From: a bacterium
GTDB lineage: Bacteria; Vulcanimicrobiota; Xenobia; Xenobiales; JADMJV01
Reading direction: 5' to 3'
Assembly: GCA_018780265.1 (NCBI GenBank)
Contig: JADMJV010000068.1
Location: forward strand, 176,596 to 240,595
DNA: 64,000 nt
Below are positions 15,913 through 22,948 of the stretch, in pieces. The translations under genes and the position numbers were made by a program. The notes below the pieces were generated by a model, which saw only the letters and a list, made by a program, of their open reading frames with translations, was not told the DNA's origin and made no database searches. The number at the start of each line of letters is the position of its first letter. Position 1 is the first letter of the stretch.

Positions 15913-16953
15913 TTATTTAGAGCCAGGGAGTTCATCGGGATGAATGTCTACCAGCGCGGTGACCAGGCGTCGCATTTTCTGTGCCAGGTGTTCTCCTGGC
16001 GCCGGTGAGAGGGCTCTCCAGAAATAGCTCCACCTCGCCTTCACGCCTTTCAAGGCCCAGAGCGGGGTCAGCATGCCGAGAAAATCCGGGGCCTGTCGCT
16101 TCAATATCAGACTCAGCAGCGCGTGGCTGAAGGCATCGAAGCGATGGGCAGGCTTGCCGCTTCTCTGGACCTCGACGGGGAAATCTGCCCCAAACCAGGC
16201 CCTCAGGCATTGTTGGGCCAGCCACAAGTGGCGCCCCGCCCGCCGCCGAGTAACCGCTTCGGCCAGGGCCTTTGGGTCTTGCCGCCGGGACAGGAGCCAC
16301 AGGTCCGCCACCCAGTTTCCTCGACTGAAGGCATGCTTGGCTCCATGGAACAAGGCCAGGATGAATTCCTGCTCGGGGCGCAGCACGCTTAGTGCGCCAT
16401 ATTCACAAGGCAGCCTTTCGAGGTTCTGCCACCAGGGTTCATTTCCAAGGCACAGGTCCAGGCCGAGTTGATGCAGTGGGTGGGTGTGCAGGTCCAGTGC
16501 CAAGCCTTCACGGTAATACGCTGTCCCGACAGGTGGGCTGAAGTGTAGCTCAAATAGTAATTCTTCAAACCCGGCTCGATCTTCGGACCGCACGGCCAGA
16601 TCAATATCGCCATAGCTGCGCTGGCCCGGATGGAGATAATAGCGAAGGGAAAGAGCGCAGCCCTTGAAGGCCAGGATCTGGATGCCTCGCCTGTCGGCGG
16701 CCTGGCCAATCTCCTGTAGAGTGGCTCGAATCCGCAACTCCCAGCCAACAGCCTCCAGGTGCTCACTGCGGCATTCTGCCTCCAGCGAGCGACCTGAGCG
16801 CAGGCACCAGTCCAGGGCGGCGGCCCAAAGTGCCTCGCGACGAAGCCAGGCCTCCTGGCTCAGCAATAGCTTGGGGTCGGAACAAGAACAAGACCCATCC
16901 AGCAGGCTTTGCAGCAGACCATTGCGAGCCCTTGTGTCCACGCAATCGATCAT
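15913..16953 (-). CDS. Nucleotidyltransferase family protein (NTP_transf_5)
   Basis: 346 residues. The motif LAFKGCALSLRYYL (about 94-107) followed by RSYGDIDLAV (about 112-121, the DxD metal pair) is the signature of the uncharacterised nucleotidyltransferase family PF14907. The C-terminal half is Trp- and Arg-rich helices. Members recur beside HprK-like kinases and PqqD proteins in polysaccharide and peptide-modification loci; their substrate is not established. It lies 31 bp after the canonical HprK-like kinase on the same strand, as the last gene of the five-gene reverse-strand cassette. Confidence 0.8.
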   Translation of the reverse strand: MIDCVDTRARNGLLQSLLDGSCSCSDPKLLLSQEAWLRREALWAAALDWCLRSGRSLEAECRSEHLEAVGWELRIRATLQEIGQAADRRGIQILAFKGCALSLRYYLHPGQRSYGDIDLAVRSEDRAGFEELLFELHFSPPVGTAYYREGLALDLHTHPLHQLGLDLCLGNEPWWQNLERLPCEYGALSVLRPEQEFILALFHGAKHAFSRGNWVADLWLLSRRQDPKALAEAVTRRRAGRHLWLAQQCLRAWFGADFPVEVQRSGKPAHRFDAFSHALLSLILKRQAPDFLGMLTPLWALKGVKARWSYFWRALSPAPGEHLAQKMRRLVTALVDIHPDELPGSK

Positions 16954-16984
16954 TCCGAAGGGGACAGGTAAGTCCTCCGGCAGC

Positions 16985-17797
16985 TCAGGGTTGCTGCTCG
17001 AGAAGTTTCAATAGTTCCACTGCCACGATTTCTGCCTCGCCTCGTTCCGATTTCAGAAAACGTGCGTGCTGGCTGCCCAGTCTAAGCCAGTTCAAATCCC
17101 GATTTGGCGATAGTTGCGCCGTCACGGTGTGGGAGAAGAGTCCCAAAACCCCCTGTCCCGGGCTGCTCTCTGCCGGTTGCCAGCGGGACCCCTGGACATA
17201 CGGGCAAAAGGCCACCAGTCGAATGGTTGATTCGTGGTCGGGACTCAGAGCAGAGTCGATGGCCAATCGAGATTCTGCTCCGCTCTCACCCCTGAGAGTC
17301 AGTCTCCTCCGATAAGGCACGAGTTCTCCGTTGTTTTGTATCACTGCATACTCATCTGAGTAATACTCGGCTCCCAGGCGAATCAGGGCGTGGGTCAGGG
17401 TTGACTTGCCCGTGTAGCTAGAGCCCGGCAGTAGGAGCGCTCGCCCTTGCCAGCCAACAACACCCGCATGAACGAAGACCGCCCCACTGGCGTAAAGCGG
17501 CATCTGTTCATGAATAGCGAGTTCCAACCGTCGCAGCGGGCCTTCCATTCTGACGTCGGAGTAAAGCTTTTCTCCATTTCGCCTCAGATAAAATCTGTCC
17601 GAGTGCTCTAGGGTGAAGGTGCAATCGACATTGACTTCCAACGACGCTGCCGGGCGTTCTGGCAGAACTCCAAGCATAGCCTCAAAAGACTCTGCGGAGT
17701 CGGCGGTCAGCCGAACTCGCCACCCCCAGTAGTCGAAGATGGCGTCTCGAATATCAGCGGGCAAATTCCAGGAACGTGCGGATGTCCCGGGCTGCAA
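16985..17797 (-). CDS. HprK-related kinase, intact active site
   Basis: 270 residues of the HPr-kinase-like P-loop family (distinct from true HprK by its longer N-domain and lack of the HPr partner gene). Walker A GSSYTGKST at about 125-133 and the catalytic SDEY at about 147-150 are both intact, and FVHAGVVGWQG precedes them. Related kinases phosphorylate lasso-peptide C-termini, and others occur in HPr-rel systems of unknown substrate. The TTG start at 17797 overlaps the upstream gene by 44 nt; a TTG at 17764 would give an 11-nt overlap, so the start is uncertain. Confidence 0.8.
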   Translation of the reverse strand: MQPGTSARSWNLPADIRDAIFDYWGWRVRLTADSAESFEAMLGVLPERPAASLEVNVDCTFTLEHSDRFYLRRNGEKLYSDVRMEGPLRRLELAIHEQMPLYASGAVFVHAGVVGWQGRALLLPGSSYTGKSTLTHALIRLGAEYYSDEYAVIQNNGELVPYRRRLTLRGESGAESRLAIDSALSPDHESTIRLVAFCPYVQGSRWQPAESSPGQGVLGLFSHTVTAQLSPNRDLNWLRLGSQHARFLKSERGEAEIVAVELLKLLEQQP

Positions 17798-18620
17798 CGC
17801 CCAAATCTAAAAGATTTGCGAAGCGCTGCGGCATCTCGGCCAGTTCACCGATCTCCAGAGTATAGAAGGGAACGTGTTGAAGTCCCTGGCTTAGAAAGCC
17901 GATGCGTTCCGAGGGGGCCATCGGCCCGGACGAAAGCTCAAACAATCGCAATATCGCCTGGGAACGAGGCAACGTCTTCCCCGGCTGGTCTAAGAAAATC
18001 AGCCCTGAGAGGGGTAAGGGCTTTTGAATCAGACGTCCACGCCATTTGTCATCGAGGGGTGAAAAGACCACCAGGTTCTGGCCGCAGAACGTAGTGAAGG
18101 ACGTGCGTTCCGGCATCAGGTAGGGCCGCAGGCCAGCCACGATGGCTCGGCAGGCGTCGTCGGGACCCACCAGGCTGAAGACCCGGTCGTCGGCCTCCCA
18201 GCCAAAGAGCCTGCTGTCGTCGACATGCACCAGGCGTTCGGACATCGTGATGCTGGCGACTTCTACCAGATCATCGAAGAGCTTCAGGCAGTCATCCAGG
18301 TTCATCGTCCTGAGCATGACCACATGATTGCTATACAACAGGTTGTAATGTCGCAGGCCGCGACGCTGTGACCCCGCGCCAGTCTTCAGGGAAATCAGGG
18401 AGTCGCAGGTGACCGAATCGACAACTGTTCCAAATCGCTGAGCGATTTCGAGTAGCTTCAGGCCAATCTGCGGACAGTCACAGCGAACTCCAAGAACACC
18501 GTCAGAGAAGCCTACACAGAAACCCATCACCCATTTCAGTCGGTCGAGCTTCTCCAGGCACGGGGACTCAAAGTTCGCTTTGGGTATCGACCGCTCAGGC
18601 ATCATGGATCCAGATCTCAT
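17754..18620 (-). CDS. Degenerate HprK-related protein lacking the P-loop
   Basis: 288 residues. The N-domain (about 30-65) and the late KPLPLSGLIFLDQPGKTL (about 200-217) match HprK-like serine kinase proteins, and LVHVDDSRLFG (about 130-140) aligns with the strand before the P-loop. At the P-loop position the sequence is GPDDACRAI (about 152-160): the Gly-Lys-Ser/Thr is gone, and no SDEY-type motif follows. I infer a pseudokinase. ATG 18620 has AAAGG 5 nt upstream. It sits 11 bp after the PqqD/Tat protein and overlaps the intact kinase, suggesting a heteromeric pair. Confidence 0.65.
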   Translation of the reverse strand: MRSGSMMPERSIPKANFESPCLEKLDRLKWVMGFCVGFSDGVLGVRCDCPQIGLKLLEIAQRFGTVVDSVTCDSLISLKTGAGSQRRGLRHYNLLYSNHVVMLRTMNLDDCLKLFDDLVEVASITMSERLVHVDDSRLFGWEADDRVFSLVGPDDACRAIVAGLRPYLMPERTSFTTFCGQNLVVFSPLDDKWRGRLIQKPLPLSGLIFLDQPGKTLPRSQAILRLFELSSGPMAPSERIGFLSQGLQHVPFYTLEIGELAEMPQRFANLLDLGVAARDIRTFLEFAR

Positions 18621-18631
18621 CCAGGCCTTTC

Positions 18632-19315
18632 TCAGCAGCAGTTACGATTGAGGGGGCCGTTGATACTGCAACAACAACAGTAATACAACTGAAAATTGGC
18701 CACCAGACCCCGAGCCGTCTCGCAATTCGAACTAAAAGTGGGTGCCACGGGACGACACCCATAATCTCCAAGATTTTCGTTAAAACACGCCGGCTCCCCC
18801 ACAGGCGGCGCCGCGCCAGACTTCAAATATTCGAAACAGCAAATCGACCCGCCGCCCAGGCACGGACCCGAAACAGGGTCCGCGCAACTCACCGCAGCAG
18901 CAATAGAACAGGGCTGCCCGCAGGTAGCACAACTGCAGGGAAATTTGGTGACCGTGTCCAGTCGACAGCGCACACAAGAGGCTGCGGCGGCCGGCTTGGG
19001 AGCGGCCACCGAGGCCACCACCACGCTCGCCAGTCCAACTCCTACTCGCTCAAGAAACCGTCGACGTCCGAGAGACTGCGAATCCTCGACCAGGAAACCC
19101 ATCCCTTCCAGTTCGGCCAGGGCCGCGTCGATCTCTTCGCTGGAAAGTTCCCCGCGAACATCCTCGACAGATGTCCCTGCTTGACATGCTACAAACATTC
19201 TGGCGCCAACCGAGTTCAAGCAGTGTGCCTTGGATGAGACTGGGTCAAAGACAATCAACTCAGACTCGAGTAGGGTCACGCCCAGGTCGCTACGGATGGC
19301 TGGCAATCGATTCAT
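18632..19315 (-). CDS. PqqD-domain protein with internal Tat-like signal and cysteine-rich C-terminus
   Basis: 227 residues in three parts. Residues 1-78 form a PqqD-like domain (RSDLGVTLLESELIVFDP at 8-25, then LNSVGARMF and a helical C-part). Residues 83-112 look like a twin-arginine signal: GRRRFLER, a hydrophobic stretch and PAAAAS. Residues 114-227 hold 19 cysteines, including CxxC, CSCATC, CC, a CCCC run (213-216) and terminal CC, with no Trp. PqqD domains bind leader peptides of modified peptides, so this may carry its own recognition domain. ATG 19315 has GGAG 6 nt upstream. The neighbours (HprK-like, MauE-Trx) suggest modification and disulfide formation. It is not a recognised family to me. 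Confidence 0.7.
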   Translation of the reverse strand: MNRLPAIRSDLGVTLLESELIVFDPVSSKAHCLNSVGARMFVACQAGTSVEDVRGELSSEEIDAALAELEGMGFLVEDSQSLGRRRFLERVGVGLASVVVASVAAPKPAAAASCVRCRLDTVTKFPCSCATCGQPCSIAAAVSCADPVSGPCLGGGSICCFEYLKSGAAPPVGEPACFNENLGDYGCRPVAPTFSSNCETARGLVANFQLYYCCCCSINGPLNRNCC

Positions 19316-19378
19316 GGTTTCTCCGGAAAAATGAAATACAGAAGCCCGAGCTTAGACGGGAGGGACAAGAGTTCCTCT

Positions 19379-20272
19379 CTACTGGGAAGTATTTACTACC
19401 GTTCTCATCACGGCTTCGATCGACTCGCGCTTCGAGACTGCCGGAATCCGAATGGTTCCACTCGGGTCCACCAGAATGGCCCCCGGGGTGGGGGTGTCGA
19501 GCAGTCCCAGGTCCTCTTCGCTCAATGGCACCAGTTCCTCCGTCGCCTCCAAGCTTGTGGTCAGGCGCACCAGATGCAGCTTCTCTCGCAGGGCCTCGGC
19601 CCAGTAGCGGACATCCGCTTCCATATCCTGGCAAGGAGGGCAAGAGGCCGAGGTAAACAGCAGCATCGTGGGCCGGTCTTTGGCCAACAACTGATCGAGC
19701 CACTGACCCCGGGCGGAGCGAATCGCAGGTAGTCGCTGTCCCACTCTCAGTCTTGTCGCCGGCCGGCGGCGACGCATCGCTCCTGCCAACCGGTTCATGG
19801 CAGTCCCCATCCATCCGAAGCCCAGGGCCGTGCCGGTCAACCTGGGCCAGGTTCCGGTTATAGAATGAGTAGGTAGCCCACCGCACAGCACCGACAACCC
19901 CAGCAAGACCAGCGTTCTGGCCAGTGTGGCTCGGGTCACCGGTTTTGAATGTAGCGTTCCGAAACAATGGCACGGTGGGGCTTTCTTTTGCAGCAGCAAG
20001 CGGCTCATGCTCGCGCAAAAAACGGCTAGCAACAGGCTCAGGGCAACAGTTGCTGAGCCGCTGGTGGCGTCGATCAAGAGTAAGCCCGACAGGACGATTT
20101 CCAGCGCCGGCAGGGCCCGGGCTACCCTCCGGGTCCACGAGGCCGGGCAACCGAAGTCGCGAACCGCCTGTCGAGTGCCCTCCGGGTCGTGGAACTTTCC
20201 TAGTCCAGAGGCCAGCATCACGGCACTCAACGCCAGTCGAAGCAACAGGTTTAGCAGCTCGAAAGGATTCAT
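19379..20272 (-). CDS. MauE-like membrane protein fused to a thioredoxin domain
   Basis: 297 residues. The N-terminal part (about 1-165) has several membrane helices and a MauE/DoxX-type CHCFG motif (101-105). The C-terminal part (about 175-297) is a thioredoxin fold with SASCPPC (active site Cys 211 and 214) and a cis-Pro segment TPTPGA. MauE and MauD are separate proteins in methylamine dehydrogenase clusters, where they help form the many disulfides of the small subunit; here they are fused. The next gene on the strand encodes a 19-cysteine Tat-like protein, a natural substrate. Gap 63 bp. The direction of electron flow is not shown. Confidence 0.8.
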   Translation of the reverse strand: MNPFELLNLLLRLALSAVMLASGLGKFHDPEGTRQAVRDFGCPASWTRRVARALPALEIVLSGLLLIDATSGSATVALSLLLAVFCASMSRLLLQKKAPPCHCFGTLHSKPVTRATLARTLVLLGLSVLCGGLPTHSITGTWPRLTGTALGFGWMGTAMNRLAGAMRRRRPATRLRVGQRLPAIRSARGQWLDQLLAKDRPTMLLFTSASCPPCQDMEADVRYWAEALREKLHLVRLTTSLEATEELVPLSEEDLGLLDTPTPGAILVDPSGTIRIPAVSKRESIEAVMRTVVNTSQ

Positions 20273-20285
20273 CTCGGGCTATTTG

Positions 20286-20306
20286 AAGGGAACCATCTCA
20301 TCCCTT
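20286..20306. promoter_or_regulatory. Inverted repeat between divergent HprK-cassette genes
   Basis: aaggga (20286-20291) and tccctt (20301-20306) are exact complements 9 nt apart, lying between the divergent MauE-Trx and HprK-like genes (58 bp apart). A candidate operator for coordinated control; short arms make chance occurrence possible. Confidence 0.3.
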
Positions 20307-20329
20307 CCCCAGCGGAGCCTCTAGCCTTA

Positions 20330-21034
20330 GTGTTGTCACCATCGGAAAGCTTGGTCCTCGAATTTGGTCCAGCAGTGTTTTCAGTGCGCGGTCTGGGTAT
20401 GGGCCAGGCGGCCGCTCACTTCAACCAGTTCTCCTGGGGCACGTCCGGTCCCCAGCGCGAGCCCTTAGCCGCCTTTGAGTTCAAGGAAAACGGTGCCGAG
20501 TTCGACCTTTTTGTCGATGGGAAGCAGGTTGCTCGAGCGGCTCCGCCGGCTTACCTGGCCCAGTTCATCGGGTCAAAGGTTCAGGCTCTACTGGCCCGCT
20601 CTCGTCCCGATCTGGTCTTTGTTCGAGGCGATGTGGTCGAAGTCAAACAGGGGGTGGGCATCCTCCTGGCCGGGTCGTCTTTCAGCGGCCAGACCACCCT
20701 GGCCCGGGCCTTCCAGGCTCCGGTCTGGTCCTCTCACTACTCCGTCTTGGGGCCTGATGGACAGGCTCGTCGCTATCCTCAACTCGATTCCGAATCTCTT
20801 CCTCTATCTCTGATTGCCCGGCTCGCCTACAAGCCGGGGGCCGCCTGGTCGCCCGCCCCACTCACCCCGGGCCCCTGCGCACTGGGGCTTACGGCCTTGC
20901 TCGAGGGCGACGAAGGCGGGCTCGCTCGTGCCCTTCCCATACTGGCCATGGCCAGTACGGGGGCCATCATACGTCTCTCCGGAGTGCGGGGCGAAGCTCA
21001 AGAAGCGGCCCATGCCCTCACGGCCTCCCTTTGA
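20330..21034 (+). CDS. Degenerate HprK-related protein with Lys-to-Gln P-loop
   Basis: 234 residues. The fold pattern is that of the HprK-like family, but Walker A is GSSFSGQTT (about 115-123), with Gln in place of the catalytic Lys. The next motif is SSHY (about 134-137) where intact relatives have SDEY. Loss of both sites suggests a pseudokinase rather than a misread. GTG 20330; the stop overlaps the convergent acyltransferase by 17 nt. It is divergent from the MauE-Trx/PqqD operon and part of the same cassette. Confidence 0.7.
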   Translation: MLSPSESLVLEFGPAVFSVRGLGMGQAAAHFNQFSWGTSGPQREPLAAFEFKENGAEFDLFVDGKQVARAAPPAYLAQFIGSKVQALLARSRPDLVFVRGDVVEVKQGVGILLAGSSFSGQTTLARAFQAPVWSSHYSVLGPDGQARRYPQLDSESLPLSLIARLAYKPGAAWSPAPLTPGPCALGLTALLEGDEGGLARALPILAMASTGAIIRLSGVRGEAQEAAHALTASL

Positions 21035-22007
21035 GTCCCCGGTCTCTCCAGGCCAGTACGGGACTCTCAATCCAACGATAGCTCAACTCGGCCAGTACCA
21101 GCGCCGCCGCCACCGCCATGGGCCAGGTCAGAAAAGCCCGCAGGCTCGGCAGCATGAACAGTGGATGCCACAGGTACAGGCTGTAGGAGCGCGTCCCCAG
21201 CCAGCGCATCGGCCTCAGATGCAGTCCTCGCGTCAGCCAGTGCCGAGGATTGCTGGCCACCCAGGCCACTATCCAGGCCAGACATGCATTGCGCAGATAG
21301 GGAACCCATACCACCGGAGGTTCCAGCCAGCGGAAGTAGAGCCCCATCACCACGGCCCAGGGAATCCAGCCCGCCCGACCAGCGGCAGCCATCCGAAACA
21401 GGCGGTTGCCCTGTTGGCGCTGCCACAGCGCCAGCAGGCAGCCCCACAGCAGGGCGTCATAGGTGACGCTGACCAGGGCTTGATCCAGGTCGGGGTGGCC
21501 GAAACTCCCCCGTCGCCACCACCGCTGCATGGGCCAGCCCAGAAAGCATGCCCAAATCAACCTCTCGGCCCCTCTGCGTCCGGCCAGTTTCAGAATCAAA
21601 GGCCACATCACATAAAACTGCTCTTCCACGGCCAGGGACCACAGGTGCTGCAAGGACCAACCGCGCGCCTCAGGAAGCCAGTTAATCCAGTAGGTGGCAG
21701 CGGCCAGCATCGCCAGCGGGCTCAACGATTGTAAACCCAGCAAGGCCAGGCTCAAAAGGGTTAACCAGTAGGTGTAAAAAGCGGGGAAAATACGTAAGCT
21801 GCGACGCCAGTAGAAGGTCGCCAGCGAAGGCTTACTGTCGCACAGGATGCCGGTGATCAGATAGCCGCTCAGGGCAAAGAACAAAGCCACGCCCAGTCGT
21901 CCGAGGTCGGGCTGAAAGCGGCTAATCCAGCCACCCATGTGGAGATGCTGGCCCAATACCAGCACAATGGCGAGGGCCCGTAACCCGTCAAGTCCTGCAA
22001 TGCGCAC
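21018..22007 (-). CDS. Acyltransferase 3 family membrane protein
   Basis: 329 residues. The N-terminal VRIAGLDGLRALAIVLVLGQH carries the Acyl_transf_3 signature (LDGLRA...H), with about ten membrane helices after it and a SYSLYLWHPL motif near the C-terminus. These enzymes transfer acetyl or other acyl groups to extracytoplasmic sugars. I chose GTG 22007 because longer frames run into the divergent HprK-like gene and contain non-conserved sequence; no strong Shine-Dalgarno is seen. It sits inside the HprK/PqqD cassette and may modify polysaccharide or the cassette product. Confidence 0.8.
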   Translation of the reverse strand: MRIAGLDGLRALAIVLVLGQHLHMGGWISRFQPDLGRLGVALFFALSGYLITGILCDSKPSLATFYWRRSLRIFPAFYTYWLTLLSLALLGLQSLSPLAMLAAATYWINWLPEARGWSLQHLWSLAVEEQFYVMWPLILKLAGRRGAERLIWACFLGWPMQRWWRRGSFGHPDLDQALVSVTYDALLWGCLLALWQRQQGNRLFRMAAAGRAGWIPWAVVMGLYFRWLEPPVVWVPYLRNACLAWIVAWVASNPRHWLTRGLHLRPMRWLGTRSYSLYLWHPLFMLPSLRAFLTWPMAVAAALVLAELSYRWIESPVLAWRDRGLKGRP

Positions 22008-22040
22008 GCCGAAGGAGTTGCCGGCCCGGTCCGAAAATCC

Positions 22041-22880
22041 TTGCCAAACGTGAGCTTGCGACGCATCGGAATCGAATCTTGGGGGGTCCGGGTGGCGGTC
22101 GAGTGGTCCGACCCGGCCCTCGATCAACCTCTGGAAGAAATGCTGGTTGGCCCTTGGAAGCCCACCCGCTCCGACACGATGCTGGCCAGCTATCGCTTCT
22201 CCCGGAGGCCAGCCGGCAATCCTGAGTTGCACAGTCCCGAGGGGGAGGTTCTCCTCCTCACCAAGGCTGATCCCGGGAGTTCTTTGGAGAGGCATCTCCA
22301 GTTGTACGTGGCCAGCCACACCCGAATGGCGGCCTTTGTTCACGCGGGCGTGGTGGGGGTCGAGGGCGGGGCTCTGGTCATTCCCGGTCCGAGTCATAGC
22401 GGCAAGTCGTCGCTGGTGTTCGCCCTCTGCCAGCGCGGGGCCACCTATTTCTCCGATGAATATGCTATTCTCGACCCCCAGGGGCGGGTGCATCCCCATC
22501 CTCGGAGGTTGGCCCTGCGCGAGCTCGGCGGCGCACAAAAGCGGCTCTGTCCCTTTCAGCCCGGTTGGAGGGTGGGCTCCGAGGCGCTACCGCTGCGTGG
22601 CGTGCTGCTCAGCCCTTTCGTTGCTGAGGCCCGATGGCGACCGCAATCCATCAGTCGTGGAGAGGGTGCGCTGAGGCTGCTGGAAAACACGGTGTCTGCT
22701 CAGTTGGCGCCGGACCTTTGCCTTGCCTGCCTGAGCCGTGCCGTTCAAAGCGCCGAGTGCTTGGAGAGTCCCCGCGGAGAGGCCGAAGAAGCCGCCTGGG
22801 AGATCCTGGCCTACTTTGCCGAAAACCTTCCCCTCCCGACTAGCCGGACATTCCCTACACAGCCTAAAGGCGAGGCCTGA
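22041..22880 (+). CDS. HprK-related kinase, intact active site (second copy)
   Basis: 279 residues. FVHAGVVGVEGGALVIPG precedes an intact Walker A GPSHSGKSS (about 116-124) and catalytic SDEY (138-141), closely paralleling the kinase at 16985-17797. Starts are possible at TTG 22041 or GTG 22050; neither has a convincing Shine-Dalgarno. Substrate is unknown. A Rho-independent terminator follows 16 bp after the stop, so this is the end of a transcript. It is divergent from the acyltransferase. Confidence 0.8.
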   Translation: MPNVSLRRIGIESWGVRVAVEWSDPALDQPLEEMLVGPWKPTRSDTMLASYRFSRRPAGNPELHSPEGEVLLLTKADPGSSLERHLQLYVASHTRMAAFVHAGVVGVEGGALVIPGPSHSGKSSLVFALCQRGATYFSDEYAILDPQGRVHPHPRRLALRELGGAQKRLCPFQPGWRVGSEALPLRGVLLSPFVAEARWRPQSISRGEGALRLLENTVSAQLAPDLCLACLSRAVQSAECLESPRGEAEEAAWEILAYFAENLPLPTSRTFPTQPKGEA

Positions 22881-22896
22881 ATAGTGACCTTTCGGT

Positions 22897-22925
22897 GAGC
22901 CCGTTTGGAATGAAGGGCTCTTTTT
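22897..22925 (+). terminator. Rho-independent terminator
   Basis: Stem gagccc (22897-22902) and gggctc (22915-22920) with a 12-nt loop, followed by TTTTT (22921-22925). It lies just after the second intact HprK-like kinase on the forward strand and before the convergent L,D-transpeptidase. Confidence 0.75.
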
Positions 22926-22948
22926 AGAAATCAACCCGAACCTTCACG

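Noticed and set aside
18632..19315. Tryptophan tryptophylquinone protein (MauA-like)
   Set aside because: The Cys-rich domain has no Trp, so the cofactor cannot form; only the MauE/MauD analogy remains.
16985..22880. A lasso-peptide cluster
   Set aside because: No short precursor, no lasso B2 protease or B1 gene in the expected form; the asparagine synthases are 35 kb away and of housekeeping or glycan type.
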